From Saussurea involucrata (taxonomy: Eukaryota > Streptophyta > Magnoliopsida > Asterales > Asteraceae): DNA of 64,000 nt. The stretch spans positions 62,976,484 to 63,040,483 of the forward strand of contig CM066313.1 in assembly GCA_033807775.1 (NCBI GenBank), read 5' to 3'. Within the stretch, counting starts at the first letter, position 1, and each line of letters starts with the position of its first letter. This document shows, piece by piece, positions 34,822-48,205 of the stretch. Made by a program: the position numbers and the translations under genes. A model generated the notes under the pieces. The model did not search any database. It was not told the origin of the DNA and worked only from the letters and a program-made list of their open reading frames with translations.

Positions 34822-35787
34822 TCTAGTTTAAGCGAACTAAGTATGCTGATGAGATACTTAGACTTAAGCTGAGATAAATTAAGTTATGATTGTGAGAGAT
34901 GGGTAGAAGTACTAAGACGGGATAGTCTTAGAATTGACGGAGATATGAGAAGTTGGTACGGTGATAATGGTAACGAGGATTCTCCTGTATGATATATTCA
35001 CAATTCCAATTAGCTACTGTGATTATGAATATATTGTTACGCGAGCATACTTATTTCTAAATTGTTACAGTGACTAACGATCGGTAAGTACATTTTGTAT
35101 AGGGGTATGTGCATAACCAATTCTTATGGTTATCCCATTAGGTTATAGTAGAACGATAGTGATTATACCACTAAAATCCTTTGGAGGACAGATCGGTAAA
35201 TGATTGGGGTTGGAAGGACAACCTGGAATTGGCGGGACTCATGAAAGTCCGCCAAGGCAACCTTTAATAGGTGATTTGATATGTGCAGAGATAGAGTATG
35301 AGATGATTGATTAAGACGGAATTAGTATGACTTGGTTGAGTATGGGGGCCATGGAATGCATGTATAGCAATTATTATAAGGCCGAGAGGGCGACCTCTGG
35401 TCGGAAGTAGAGTGTCAATGATAAGTTACGTAAGTAAAAAGATTGACCTTGTTTGAGTAAGTGGCCTTCATTGCGAGTAAGTTTTGTGCATGGTGTTTTA
35501 GTGTGTGTTACATGAGTTTTCTTGATTTCAAACCAAATGTATAAATAACAGTTCTATTCAAGGATGAATTAGTAGTGCAAGTATGTATTTAAAAAAAAGG
35601 CAATTTCAATTACGCTGCCTAACCAAATTTTGGAGTTTAGCAACTTGCAAAATATTTCATACTTTACATAAAAAGTTGTATGATAGCAAATAGGTCAAGA
35701 AAGTGTTGATCAGTAAACTTTTTATAACCAACAAAAGTATTGATTTGATGATATCGTATAAATGAGTCTGAGAAACGACTAGTTTAC
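34822..35787 (+). other. Leader of element D, non-coding
   Basis: There is no gag ORF or known motif. It is interrupted at 35787 by element C. Confidence 0.6.
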
Positions 35788-38063
35788 TGTAACGTCCCAA
35801 AAATTACAAGGAATTTAAAATTTATAAAAATGACATTTCATTAACTAAACTCGTTAAATAACCCAAACCGTTTCGTTTGCAACCCAAGAATAATTATTCT
35901 CTAAAACAGTAAACAGCGGAATAAATAGTTTAAAAATGAAAATTATAAAACGATATAATGATCAGCTCTTCACGCGCGCCAGTGTGTACCCGTCGCGCCT
36001 TGGAGCTACTCGCACCTGAAACAATGATTTATTGGGAAAGGGTAAGCACGAAGCTTAGTGAATTCAACCACTATAGATAACACAGTTATTCCACATTACC
36101 CCTATAACAGATAGATACACATAAACAAGCATACCAGTCTACGAACAAATCATAAACATGCATATCCACACACACCCACCTAAGAGGCACAAGTCGGTCC
36201 CATCGACCACATGATAACATCTCCGGCCCCGCCGAATCCCCGGTCCCACCGAGTCTCTACGCCACCCGCGTATAAAATCTCCGGCCCCGCCGGATCCTCG
36301 GTCCCACCGAGTTGTAATGTAACACACTCGTCACACCGAGTTCCCACAACGTTTCTTTCCACTTCCTCGGTCCCACCGAGCCCTCGGTCCCACCGAGTTG
36401 TAATGTAACACACTCGTCACACCGAGTTCCCACAACGTTTCTTTCCACTTCCTCGGTCCCACCGAGTTGTAATGTAACACACGTTTATACTAAGCATTTA
36501 ACCCAAGCACATATTACGCACCACAAACAACTAGTTCACACCACAAGTACAGTAGTACATACAAACTACCATAACATGCATATAACATAGTATCAACTAG
36601 ACACCCCACTATCTAGTTCCACAACACAATCACATAAAGCTACCACACACGTACTACAGCAATGATAAAACAACCGTTATTAGATATAGTGAGAGAACTC
36701 ACCTCGTAAGCGCGCCTAGCTCACAATTAATAATTCAAGCTCCACAATCCAAGATCACTTCCCGACACCTAGAGGAACGTTTAAAATGTATTAACACGAG
36801 ACCCGGACCCTAAAATACGACGCACGCTTAAACCGTCACTTAAACGACTTTTCGGTCTAACCAAACAGGTCTGTTCGGGACCTGATCCGACCTCTTTAAA
36901 CCCAGAAAATCCATAATTAAATTACATAACTAGAAAGTGCTCAGAGTTAGGGTTCCAAGGACATATTATACACCTCCTAACGATTTTTCTACAATTAAAT
37001 ACGGATTTTATAAGAATGGTTCGCAGATCAGTGAAAAACAGCAGCTATCGGTATAAAACGACTATTTGGCCTATGCTACGTTCCGAAATGGATTTTGCAC
37101 AAAACACAGAAAAGTTGCTAGACTCCAATTGGGAACTTTTGGCACCGAAATAACCCCAATCCGAATTACGAATAAAAAGTTACAGCTTACGCAAAACAGT
37201 TGCAGATACGACGTTTCACATGAAATGACGATTTTATAAACGGTAACGCGATTAAGGTTTATACGATCCGGGTTCCGCTACGGCGGTTTAGGGTTACGGC
37301 CAGAGGTGGTTTTAGGGTTCCGCCACGGGCACCACCCACTGCCACCTCCGGCAGCGGGGCACGGCGGCGGCGGCGACGGTTCCCCGGCGGCGACCGTAAC
37401 GTGAACACTCCCCTTCGATCATCAAACCACCCCTCTCCTCCACCACTCTCGGCTGTCCACCTCCCTTAAACGAGGGCACACACACACACACACTCTACGC
37501 GCAACCGCTCGCGAAGGTCCACGGCGGCTACCGTCTGCAGCGGCCAAGGCCGCATGCGGCGGCAGCGGTGGTGGTGCAGAGTCGCCGGCGGCAAAGAAAC
37601 AAGAAAGAACAACGAGGTTAACAGTTTACCTTGCGACGAGCCACTCGACAGCACCTGCTCCTTTCTCTCTCGAACTCCCCGGCGGACGATGGTGGTGGCG
37701 GCTTCCGATGACAGCAGCAGTGGCGACGGGGTTGAGGGTTTCGGCCGTGAGTTTTTGAGGGAGAAAAATAGGGTTTTGGTGATGTTCTCTTTTCTTTTTC
37801 TTTTTTGTTCTTCACGCCACAAACACCCACAACTAAACATATGGATTTCCGGTTTTAAGAAATGCATGGGCCAAAGGCCAAATCTTTTGGCCATTTAACA
37901 CCTTTAGTCCCTCAACTACCCTCCTTCTTGCAAACTAACCAAAATTCCGACACTTAACGATTTGACCCAACTCGACTAACCCCGCTTACGGAAACCACAA
38001 TACTCGAACTTAAAAGAAAATAAATAAGACTAATAAATTACATACCGGGATACGGGCTTTACA
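35788..38063 (-). repeat. 3' LTR of element C
   Basis: 2276 bp, with a hairpin minisatellite at 36297-36466 (four cctcggtcccaccgag units plus ctcgtcacaccgag variants) and a CA run at about 37475-37490. ORFs at 37466-37898 recur in the other LTR and resemble no known protein. Confidence 0.88.
36297..36466 (-). repeat. Hairpin minisatellite in 3' LTR of C
   Basis: The units are the reverse complement of the CTCGGTGGGACCGAG variant that occurs once per LTR in element B. The equivalent block in the 5' LTR is 41558-41727. Confidence 0.85.
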
Positions 38064-38079
38064 ACTCTCCCCCACTTGG
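38064..38079 (-). promoter_or_regulatory. Polypurine tract of element C
   Basis: The minus strand CCAAGTGGGGGAGAGT lies directly before the 3' LTR. It is followed upstream by a chromodomain-tail remnant (minus strand EPEVERRENYPELF, FEDEV) at about 38080-38175, with a stop inside. Confidence 0.8.
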
Positions 38080-39724
38080 ATTAGACTTCGTCCTCGAAGT
38101 GTCTGCCTACGAATAGCTCCGGATAGTTCTCCCTCCTCTCAACCTCAGGTTCCTAAGTCCACTTGAAATCCCTTCTAAAACTTCTCAAACACTTTTCTAA
38201 CTAACGTACTCCTTCTAGGACACTGGGATTATGATCGGCAGAACACCCCAACAATTGGAATCAATCCTAGCCAAGTGACTTCGGTTGTCCCCCAACCTTA
38301 GATATTCCATACATCCCGAGTCAAATCTCAATCTCTAACCACTCTAAAGTTGCCCACCAGTTTACCCAATTGGATACTCGGATCCGATCATTCCTACCAT
38401 TAACCATTGATTATCTCCTACGAGTTCTAATAGACTCCCAAAACTTACCTTACACGCATCATCAAACCAGCAGTTCTATAAACACACACGACGGTCATTC
38501 GACCATAACTATTCATCACAAGTGAGTATTTCAGGGTTACTACTACCATTATCCGCCCTAGGAAACCTAGTTACACCGTAACAAGATACACCTTAACGCC
38601 TACCTCCCAGGTACGTCTCAAGTCACCGACCGTTACCAACGTCTGACTAATCCTGACCAAGGATTTAATGAAAACAGTCTACCAACAAAATCACACTTAA
38701 AAGTGCTTTTCCCAAATGGATTACAAATCATTTACAAAATATTTTCAATGTCAAGATTTTTCACTTCAAAAAGACCGTATGCAATAGACTACTATTACCA
38801 GGTCGGTGATTACGCAAAAATGAACACGTTCGTCTCACGTAGTAAAAATCATGTTGAAAATCATTCCATTGTCGTTCAGTTTACTTACAAAGTTCAAAAT
38901 GATATGGAACGAAGCCTTGCCAACCAAAATTTTTGCGCGCATCAGTTATTTATACAAAACAAGGAAACGGTTTGTTGACAATAAAATATTTAGCTGACTA
39001 GAAAGCGCACCAAACAACTCATGGTAAAATGCTACCAAAAATATTCTCTCAAAATTCTACAACACAACCCATAAGGATAGGAAACGCGAGAGTTAGTTAA
39101 AGCAAATTTTATTTTCAAAATCAAACTTTGTGCATGACTTAGTCGGCATTCTACGCCTCGACTCCTACTCCTCCAAATCTCTCTGATCCACTAACGTCAT
39201 CCGGACATTTAAACCTCTTAGGCAAGTTGGGAAATTACGTCAAATAATCCCTACGATTTTTCCTCAATCAAAGTCGGCTGTATAAGCCTATGATTCTAGC
39301 ACAATCATCCATCTTGGCCCGAAACAAACATCATCCTCACCGTCACTCCAAGTGACTAATACTAGAATCGTCCTTTTATTCCAACGACTACTAATTTATA
39401 ACCTTCGACACTACCCCAACGATCATCCCATCAAAGCAAATCAAGTACACACCTGTACTAGTAGGTTTACTATAGTCGTTCCTCCTTGTGATGGCTACTC
39501 TGGGTAGATATTACAACGGGTTATTAGCACATAATAATTCACCCTAACAACGCTCACGCTCAACTCCTTGGATTCCTCGAGACTGTTCCCGACTCGAGCA
39601 TTGATCCTGTGTTTCCGGTAGTAGGAGCTCTACTACTACCTTCCACACCTATCATCACTCGTTCCGAGTTCCATCCGATGGGTCCAAGTAGTTTCTCGCC
39701 GATAACTACACACATATGCCCGCA
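38080..39724 (-). other. Internal non-coding region of C with gag deletion point
   Basis: 38080-39480 aligns with the region after gag in element B. Near 39485-39510 the minus strand reads GCCATCACAAGGAGGAAC, matching the second to seventh gag codons of B, but the ATG is changed and the rest of gag is gone. The region upstream matches B's pre-gag sequence. Confidence 0.65.
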
Positions 39725-40839
39725 CCGGCATATGTACACACTCTTCCTAGCTCCCTAGGAATTCCACCCAACTCCACTACCCTTGCTATGACGAAATCCC
39801 CACTAGTCATGACGGGTCGTCTCGCGAATGCACAGTCGCACACAGTGTAAAACCAGATAGACATTCGAATATAAGATTCTATCCTACAACGGTTGGACTC
39901 AAACAAGAGTTGCGCAATAGAACTAAATCTAACATTCTAAGGCTATTCGGTTCCTACCGCATACAACCTATAGTGCATTCACTTAACAACTTATCAGGGC
40001 TAGCATGAACTCCTATTAGCAAACAACAAACATGCAGTACAGTGTAATAAGCACCAAACAATCCAGCACACATACTCCTATGTTCTAGAAAGCAATCTAG
40101 CATACATACCCATATGTAAACACTCTTCCCAGCTCACTAGGAATTTCATCTCATCCCACTACCCTTGCTACTACGGAATCCCTACTAGCCATAACGAGTT
40201 GCCTCGCGAATACCCAATCGCATGCAGCGCGAAACAAATAGACATTCGAATACGAGATTCTATCCTAGAACGGTTGGACTCAAACAAGAGCTGCGCAAAA
40301 GAACTAAATCGAATATTCTAAGGCTATAAATTTCTTACTGCATACAACCTAGAGGGCATTCACTTAGTAACCGATTATAACTAGTATAAATCCCTAATAG
40401 CAAGCAGTACAAACTACAGCATAGTATTAACAACATGCAATCTAGCATGCATACCCTATGATCTAGAAAGCAATTTTGCTTACGTACTCATAAGTGAACG
40501 CTATTCCCAGCTCACTAGAAATTTCATCTCATTCCACTACCCTTGCTACAACGAAATCCCTGTTAGCCATAACGAGTTGCCTCGCGAATACCCAGTCGCA
40601 TGCAGCGTGAATCAAATAGACATTCGAATACAAGATTCTATCCTAGAACGGTTGGACCCAAACAAGAGCTGCGCAATAGAACTAAATCAAATATTCTAAG
40701 GCTATATGATTCTTACTGCATACAACCTATAGGGCCTTCACTTAACAACCTACTATAACTAGCATTGATTCCTACTAGCAAGCAATCATCATACAGTACA
40801 GTGTCAACAACAGGTAATCTAGCATGCATACCCTGTGAT
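39725..40839 (-). repeat. Three tandem copies of the ~379-bp leader repeat
   Basis: Equivalent ctagaaag landmarks fall at 40084, 40463 and 40840, giving periods of 379 and 377 bases, with one further unit to about 39725. Each holds caagagctgcgcaa-type and ctcgcgaatacc-type motifs in the same order. Element B has two units. Confidence 0.85.
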
Positions 40840-41034
40840 CTAGAAAGCGATAAATACACTAAGTACCGTACCTTTCCCCTTTGGCTCCGGCTGACTGTAC
40901 ACACTGCGCCCTCGATCACCGTTTCTCCAACGGGTTTTTCCCTTCTTTTTATTTCCCAAAAACTTTAAAGAAAATCTTATAGCCGCAAACTTGAGATCAA
41001 ACACACCGAAATGCGTTTGATTCACTCAAGCTGT

Positions 41035-41046
41035 GCTCTGATACCA
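41035..41046 (-). promoter_or_regulatory. Primer-binding site of element C, tRNA-iMet type
   Basis: The plus strand gctctgatacca is the complement of TGGTATCAGAGC, three bases from the LTR at 41050. Confidence 0.92.
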
Positions 41047-41049
41047 AGT

Positions 41050-43319
41050 TGTAACGTCCCAAAAATTACAAGGAATTTAAAATTTATAAAAATGACATTT
41101 CATTAATTAAACTCGTTAAATAACCCAAACCGTTTCGTTTGCAACCCAAGAATAATTATTCTCTAAAACAGTAAACAGCGGAATAAATAGTTTAAAAATG
41201 AAAATTATAAAACGATATAATGATCAGCTCTTCACGCGCGCCAGTGTGTACCCGTCACGCCTTGGAGCTACTCGCACCTGAAACAATGATTTATTGGGAA
41301 AGGGTAAGCACGAAGCTTAGTGAATTCAACCACTATAGATAACACAGTTATTCCACATTACCCCTATAACAGATAGATACACATAAACAAGCATACCAGT
41401 CTACGAACAAATCATAAACATGCATATCCACACACACCCACCTAAGAGGCACAAGTCGGTCCCACCGACCACATGATAACATCTCCGGCCCCGCCGAATC
41501 CCCGGTCCACCGAGTCTCTACGCCACCCGCGTATAAAATCTCCGGCCCCGCCGGATCCTCGGTCCCACCGAGTTGTAATGTAACACACTCGTCACACCGA
41601 GTTCCCACAATGTTTCTTTCCACTTCCTCGGTCCCACCGAGCCCTCGGTCCCACCGAGTTGTAATGTAACACACTCGTCACACCGAGTTCCCACAACGTT
41701 TCTTTCCACTTCCTCGGTCCCACCGAGTTGTAATGTAACACACGTTTATACTAAGCATTTAACCCAAGCACATATTACGCACCACAAACAACTAGTTCAC
41801 ACCACAAGTACAGTAGTACATACAAACTACCATAACATGCATACAACATAGTATCAACTAGACACCCCACTATCTAGTTCCACAACACAATCACATAAAG
41901 CTACCACACACGTACTACAGCAATGATAAAACAACCGTTATTAGATATAGTGAGAGAACTCACCTCGTAAGCGCGCCTAGCTCACAATTAATAATTCAAG
42001 CTCCACAATCCAAGATCACTTCCCGACACCTAGACGAACGTTAAAAATGTATTAACACGAGACCCGGACCCTAAAATACGACGCACGCTTAAACCGTCAC
42101 TTAAACGACTTTTCGGTCTAACCAAACAGGTCTGTTCGGGACCTGATCCGACCTCTTTAAACCCAGAAAATCCCTAATTAAATTACATAACTAGAAAGTG
42201 CTCAGAGTTAGGGTTCCAAGGACATATTATACACCTCCTAACGATTTTTCTACAATTAAATACGGATTTTATAAGAATGGTTCGCAGATCAGTGAAAAAC
42301 AGCAGCTATCGGTATAAAACGACGAATTGGCCTATGCTACGTTCCGAACTGGATTTTGCACAAAACACAGAAAAGTTGCTAGACTCCAATTGGGAACTTT
42401 TGGCACCGAAATCACCCCAATCCGAGTTACGAATAAAAAGTTACAGCTTACGCAAAACAGTTGCAGATACGACGTTTCACATGAAATGACGATTTTATAA
42501 ACGGTAACGCGATTAAGGTTTATACGATCCGGGTTCCGCTACGGCGGTTTAGGGTTACGGCCAGAGGTGGTTTTAGGGTTCCGCCACGGGCACCACCCAC
42601 TGCCACCTCCGGCAGCGGGGCACGGCAGCGGCGGCGACGGTTCCCCGGCGGCGACCATAACGTGAACACTCCCCTTCGATCATCAAACCACCCCTCTCCT
42701 CCACCACTCTCGGCTGTCCACCTCCCTTAAACGAGGGCACACACACACACTCTACGCGCAATCGCTCGCGAAGGTCCACGGCGGCTACCGTCTGCAGCGG
42801 CCAAGGCCGCATGCGGCGGCAGCGGTGGTGGTGCAGAGTCGCCGGCGGCAAAGAAACAAGAAAGAACAAAGAGGTTAACGGTTTACCTTGCGACGATGCC
42901 ACTCGACAGCACCTGCTCCTTTCTCTCTCGAACTCCCCGGCGGACGATGGTGGTGGCGGCTTCCGATGACAGCAGCAGCGGCGACGGGGTTGAGGGTTTC
43001 GGCCGTGAGGTTTTGATGGAGAAAAATAGGGTTTTGGTGATGTTCTCTTTTCTTTTTCTTTTGTTCTTCACGCCACAAACACCCACAACTAAACATATGG
43101 ATTTCCGGTTTTAAGAAATGCATGGGCCAAAGGCCAAATCTTTTGGCCATTTAACACCTTTAGTCCCTCAACTACCCTCCTTCTTGCAAACTAACCAAAA
43201 TTCCGACACTTAACGATTTGACCCAACTCGACTAACCCCGCTTACGGAAACCACAATACTCGAACTTAAAAGAAAATAAATAAGACTAATAAATTACATA
43301 CCGGGATACGGGCTTTACA
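41050..43319 (-). repeat. 5' LTR of element C
   Basis: 2270 bp, nearly identical to 35788-38063. Confidence 0.88.
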
Positions 43320-43324
43320 TTTAC

Positions 43325-46175
43325 TTTGTGTCAGTAAATTTTAAACTTTTGTCGTATAAAAAGATCTTCGTATTTCTGTTGTAACAACATCTTTTGGTTG
43401 AGAAAGATTGAGTTTTACGGAAATTTATATACAAACGATTTTTGAGATCGTTGTGTAGTACATGGGAGTTATGAAAATGATTGGGATCGTGTGTGCCCAT
43501 GTTGTTCCGAATGTTGTTTATTTAAACGAGAAAAGTGTGGATTGAGTTATTTATTAAATTGTCATGCATGAAGGCTATGAACTCACTAGGTCGTAGGGTA
43601 TTACACTTTAAGCTAAGAAAGAACTCCAAGAATGGAGAAGTGTTGGATAAACCTGGGGAAAAAGTTTGTAGTTTTGGTATTTGTGTTATGAACAGTATGA
43701 GAGTCAAAAGTGGACTTTAGTGTCGGTTGCATGAGAATCTGTACCCTTGTTCGCTGACTAGGAATATAGTTGACGAGGGACGGTTGTGTCCAGAGGAAGA
43801 ATTAGGTTCAGTTAAGGACCTTAAGGCTAAGAAAGTATGTCAAGTATTGACTTAGAAGACGAAAGTTGTGTAAGGTGTATGAGGCCTTTTGGTCTGTCAC
43901 TGGGTACGGTCTGGATGCATCCCGCGTATGCCTGTGCAGGTAGGAACGAAACCATGAGCGGTACCGGCATGCTGTTATGCAGAGGGTATGCGCAATGTGG
44001 ATATTATTGTGTATGACAATTGGGGGATTTTGGATGATTGTCGAATAAATTATTAATGAAAGAAGTTTTGATTAATTGTTATACAAGTGAAAGACATGTA
44101 GTCAAAACGCGCTTTATTATATTGTGAGTGTGCAATATTTTGATGTATTACGTTTTAAAATATGAACATGTGAGTTGGGGGATTTTGGCAAATCTGACCA
44201 TGTAAAATTTTGAGTGTAAACCTTTGTTTTGGGGCCGATGGTTAATAAAAGAATTAAAAAGGTAAAGAGTTTGAGTAACAATGTATTTTGGTTTACGAAA
44301 TCGTATGAGTGGCACATGTTTAACCAAACGAATATTTTGGCCTTAAAGGCTTGATTTATATTCAAAGAAGTCTTTTGAATGTTTGTCAGTTTTAATGACT
44401 CGAGATGGAGTATTGGATGTATTATATGCTTAACTGCATTGTATTTGAACCAGTGACGGTTTAAGTGTTGGTCTTAGGTGTGAAGACTGTTTGATATTTT
44501 ACTTGTTCTTAGTATCTTTGGAACTAATGAACCTGGGCGTATTATATATATTAAGGAGTATGAAAAGAGTTGCATTTACGTGTACTTGCAAATGAATTGA
44601 CTTCATTGGGAAAGTAGCAATAAAAGGGTCGTAAGATTATCACGCCTCGGAGCGTATGTTGCATAATGTGAGTTAGATGTATTTAAATTGCGTGAGTTGA
44701 TATTGATCAATAATCTTTAGATCCTTTGAGTAGATGGCTCGGTTTTGGACTCAGTTAAGTCTTAAGAACTTTGACCCGATTTGTTAAGCTTAACGTAGGC
44801 TTGGGGTTGAACTTGCATGGACGGTATTGTAAATTTAAGTTTATATGAAGGGAATGCATTGGTTATCCTTTTGGGATCATGTATGAATGTAAGTTTAAAT
44901 CAGAAGCTTAAAAGTTGAAGGATCACTTTGTGGGATTGTTAGAACAGTGAAGAATTGTTGCTTTTAGATAAGTGTTTACTTTCGATGTGGAAGATTTATA
45001 AAAGATAAAATACTAGAGATGAACAAAGGGGGTGTATAGATTGTGTTGATCTGTGAGGAATTGTACCCTGTCTATGCAACGTATTGGAATCACAAAGAGC
45101 TAGTAAGGACGAATAAGTTCAAGTTAAATAGAAAATCGTGAGTGGTAGTTCAACTAAAGTTGGGGAGGAGATATTTAGTGATATAGACTCGGGTAGTTGG
45201 GCGAGAAAACAGGATTATAAAATTAATGGTGTGCGAATGACTATGAGAGACATGGTCAGTGGTAAATGTTATGGGTGGAAAATGTACGAACGAGTAGTAG
45301 CATTAATTGCCAAGATACATGTGCCATCTAGTATGAGACATGGTGTTAGAAAGAGGACGTATCCAAATGGAAGTTTCGAGAATTCCGGTTGGAAGGTACT
45401 ATTTGTCAATAAAGTTGATGGAGCATGTGGTTTGTAAGATGGAGTGGTAATATGGCTTATATCGAAATAGAATGTCGGAGCAGTGGTGAGTGTTTATCCA
45501 AAGAAATTTTGATGGTATGAGGTGCCAATTAAGTTGTATTCTGAATCTCTGGAAGTTTAATAAAAATGATGAGTATGTCGGCCAATGTGGTGTAGCGGAG
45601 GTAAGGTCGTTAAGGAATATAAGTTGCTCTTTATGTGTGAAAGAAATGTATGAGAAATTTATAGTTGAAGATTTAAGAATGGTAATAACTTCGAACGGTA
45701 ATGTCGTTTCAAGATAATTTAGTTGAATGTTTTAAGTTAGAAATCTTGGTGAAACTGTTTAGATATGTTTCGAAATGAGAAAATACTATCGGTATGTGGA
45801 AAGTTGGGAGAAAGAGACAAGTAATACTTGAGATATAGTATTCCATACTAACGTGGGGGAAGCAAGGATAGAAAGATTGGACTTAAGAATGTAGTCATAC
45901 TACAAGTTCAATGGAGTTATCACCTTTGATATACAACCCCTTAGTGCTTGGTTGCAGCGTGTTTGTGTGGTGCGATAGTAATGTGAGAAGGTGATAGCAT
46001 TTTGTATCAAAGAAACGTGTAAGTCATGGATGCAATAATGGATTGTCATAGTTATTGAAGCATAATTGATGAGAAAAGTTGTTATGTGAAGGAGCGAGAA
46101 TCGATCTTAGAGAAATATTTTGATAAATTACAATCTAAGAGAATGATTATAGGTATGATGGTATTATATCTTTGA
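43325..46175 (+). other. Internal region of element D, no recognised protein
   Basis: About 2.9 kb without gag, protease, polymerase or integrase motifs. It holds two short unrecognised ORFs (45138-45437, 45490-45717). Confidence 0.6.
45138..45437 (+). CDS. Unrecognised 99-residue ORF inside element D
   Basis: This ATG-started frame has mixed hydrophilic composition (DSGSWARKQDYKINGVRM, then KCYGWKMYERVVALIAKIH and a basic C-terminal half). I do not recognise it and cannot exclude chance. It could be a captured fragment or the remains of a coding region. No membrane segment or metal-binding motif is visible. Confidence 0.2.
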   Translation: MSGSSTKVGEEIFSDIDSGSWARKQDYKINGVRMTMRDMVSGKCYGWKMYERVVALIAKIHVPSSMRHGVRKRTYPNGSFENSGWKVLFVNKVDGACGL

Positions 46176-46247
46176 ATTGTTAAAGTGGTTTTAGAGTCGG
46201 AGGAAGAAATGATGAAACGATACCCTCGATTGTTTACCTTAGATTGA
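46176..46247 (+). pseudogene. Integrase C-terminal tail remnant of element D
   Basis: The frame reads IVKVVLESEEEMMKRYPRLF and ends shortly after at a TGA. The E-x-E-x-x-M...YPRLF ending is that of chromovirus integrases. The residues between VKV and the ESEEEM part are missing. Confidence 0.65.
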
Positions 46248-46268
46248 TTTCGGGGACGAAATCCTTTT

Positions 46269-46283
46269 CAAGTTGGGGAGTAT
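46269..46283 (+). promoter_or_regulatory. Polypurine tract of element D
   Basis: CAAGTTGGGGAGTAT lies directly before the 3' LTR. Confidence 0.8.
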
Positions 46284-48205
46284 TGTAACACCCCGAAATT
46301 TTCATTGTAATTAATATTAGATAAATTGTATTTTGGTACAATTTATTTTTGAGAAAATTAACTTGGAGGGTTGTTGGGTCCTTATTTGAAAGTTTGGGAT
46401 ATATGTTGGAAATTGGGTTTGTGGCTCATTAATTGAAATGAGGTGTCATGTGGAGATTACTCAGTATTTTGAATACTGATTTTCCTTGATTAATAGTATC
46501 ACAAAAAGAAATTAAAAACAGAGAGAGATAGAGAAAACGAGACTGAGAGATAGACATCGAAAGAAAGAAAAGAAGGAAAGAAGAGAAATCAGTTTGGTGA
46601 TTGTTGTGGTAAGAACTTGTTTTCTGTGTTGTTATCATTCATCTCCATAGATTTAAATGGTAGTATTTTGTCCAGATTTTGATTAAGCTGTTGATTAAGC
46701 CACTGAATTGGAAGAACTCTGTGTTCAGAAATTACCCAGGTGAGTTATTCATTCTTGTTAAAATTAAGCAATTAAAAGTGTTATAAATATGCTATATTTG
46801 TATATAATATCAATGGTATGATTTGATTAAGAAATGGTAAGCTTAATGAGTCAAATGGAGAACTGAATCAGATGAAAGTGACGATGAACAGTAACTTTTC
46901 GTATTAATGGGTTGCGCAAAGTAGAACTTTTCGCAACAGTTGGTTGCGAAAAGTGGGGTTTTCGCAACAGAGGGTTGCGAGAAGTGGGAGTTTTCGCAAC
47001 AGTGGGTTGCGAATAGTGGAGGTTTTCGCAGCTTTGGCTTGCGAAAAGTGTAGCTTTTCGCTACAGTAGATTGCGAAAAGTTTTGACTTTCAGTAGAAGT
47101 TTGAGACTGTTATGTGACATGCAATCTGATATGAATATGCTATTTGTTATATGTTAAATTGAAACGACTATTTATGAGTCCGGAGCTGTAGTTAATTGTG
47201 GAAGTGTTGATCCCCGATGCTAAATGGCAAAGTGGAGATAATCGTTGAATTTAATATTCTGTACATAGAGATATAGAATATATGTTGAATTGTATAGCTT
47301 TAGTATACAATAGAATGAGTGATGATACACAGTGATTGTGTGGCGTTGGCTAGAAATCTACATCTGATCTAGTGGGCATATAGTACGGTATAATGAGAAC
47401 CGTTTACTAGCTGGGGATCGTTAGGATGTATTTCTAGTTGTTGGAGTGAATCTTGAATCATCTGTGAGGGTCTCTGGTGGTTGTTGATCGCGATAAAATA
47501 AATCTCATTTGGGAGACCAGTGATTCAAGATGGGGAGGAAACGAAATGAGGAATGTCAGACTTGGAGTTGTAATTCCCATTTCAAGCGAAAGATGAGATA
47601 TCTTTATTGTTGTTGAGGATTTGACATCCTAATTTAGAAAGAAGCAGGTTTGGAAACTGTAATTTCTGGGAGTTAGAGTTATTTATAAGTCCGGTGGGAT
47701 TTATAGTAATTCTCGTTGATAGTATGATGACTAGATGAATTAGTCATGAGTAAGGGAATAGGTGGATTCCAATGGTCGATAAGAGCTTGGTATGGTAAGA
47801 TTGTTGATAACAGGTTTGGTATATCTGTTAATATTTTGTTGATTAATTTTAATTTGATTTGGATAATCTCACTAGGCGAAAGCCTAATGTTTCAAATTAA
47901 ACTGTCTTACCAGGTACTGGCTCTGGGATATAGTTTGGGAAGTGAGATTTCAGTTGAAAGGAATCAGACTCGGCGATAACGAAGGATCGAGATATTCTTT
48001 TGAGGACTTTTGGGACGAGCCTTAGATAATCTAGTTGATCTTATTGTGATGTATAATTAGATTGATCAGACTATTTAAGTTAGACGACTTTGTGTATATA
48101 TAGAAATTTACTTATGATCCTTTGGTTTATAAAAGTTTGATATTTTGATGATCATAACGCGTGTATTTTGAGGTTTAAATTGGCCCTGAATTTTAGGGTG
48201 TTACA
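46284..48205 (+). repeat. 3' LTR of element D
   Basis: 1922 bp, differing from the 5' LTR at only a few positions by eye. Confidence 0.9.

Larger units (their letters stand above)
35788..43319 (-). mobile_element. LTR element 'C', relative of element B without gag and pol
   Basis: LTRs at 35788-38063 and 41050-43319 start TGTAAAGCCCG and end GTTACA on the minus strand, as in element B. Duplication tttac lies at 35783-35787 and 43320-43324. The 2986-bp internal region has a tRNA-iMet primer site, three leader repeats, the first few gag codons, the chromodomain tail and a polypurine tract. The gag body and pol are absent, so it encodes nothing and would depend entirely on other elements. Confidence 0.88.
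32886..48205 (+). mobile_element. Pol-less Ty3/gypsy element 'D' (large non-autonomous LTR element)
   Basis: LTRs at 32886-34806 and 46284-48205 (TGTAACACCCCG to AGGGTGTTACA) are nearly identical. Duplication ccccg lies at 32881-32885 and 48206-48210. A tRNA-iMet primer site and a polypurine tract are in place. The internal region, about 3.9 kb without nested element C, has no gag, protease or polymerase. Only a short integrase-tail remnant (46176-46247) points to a chromovirus ancestor. The insertion is young by LTR similarity. Confidence 0.88.

Noticed and set aside
35783..35787. Same target sequence tttac for element C and at the right flank of the Athila-like dimer
   Set aside because: Five-base AT-rich matches are expected by chance; no wider similarity of the two sites was seen.
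37466..37898. ORFs in the LTR of element C (also 42573-43150)
   Set aside because: Low-complexity Pro/Arg/Ser-rich frames on both strands of an LTR; no homology recognised.
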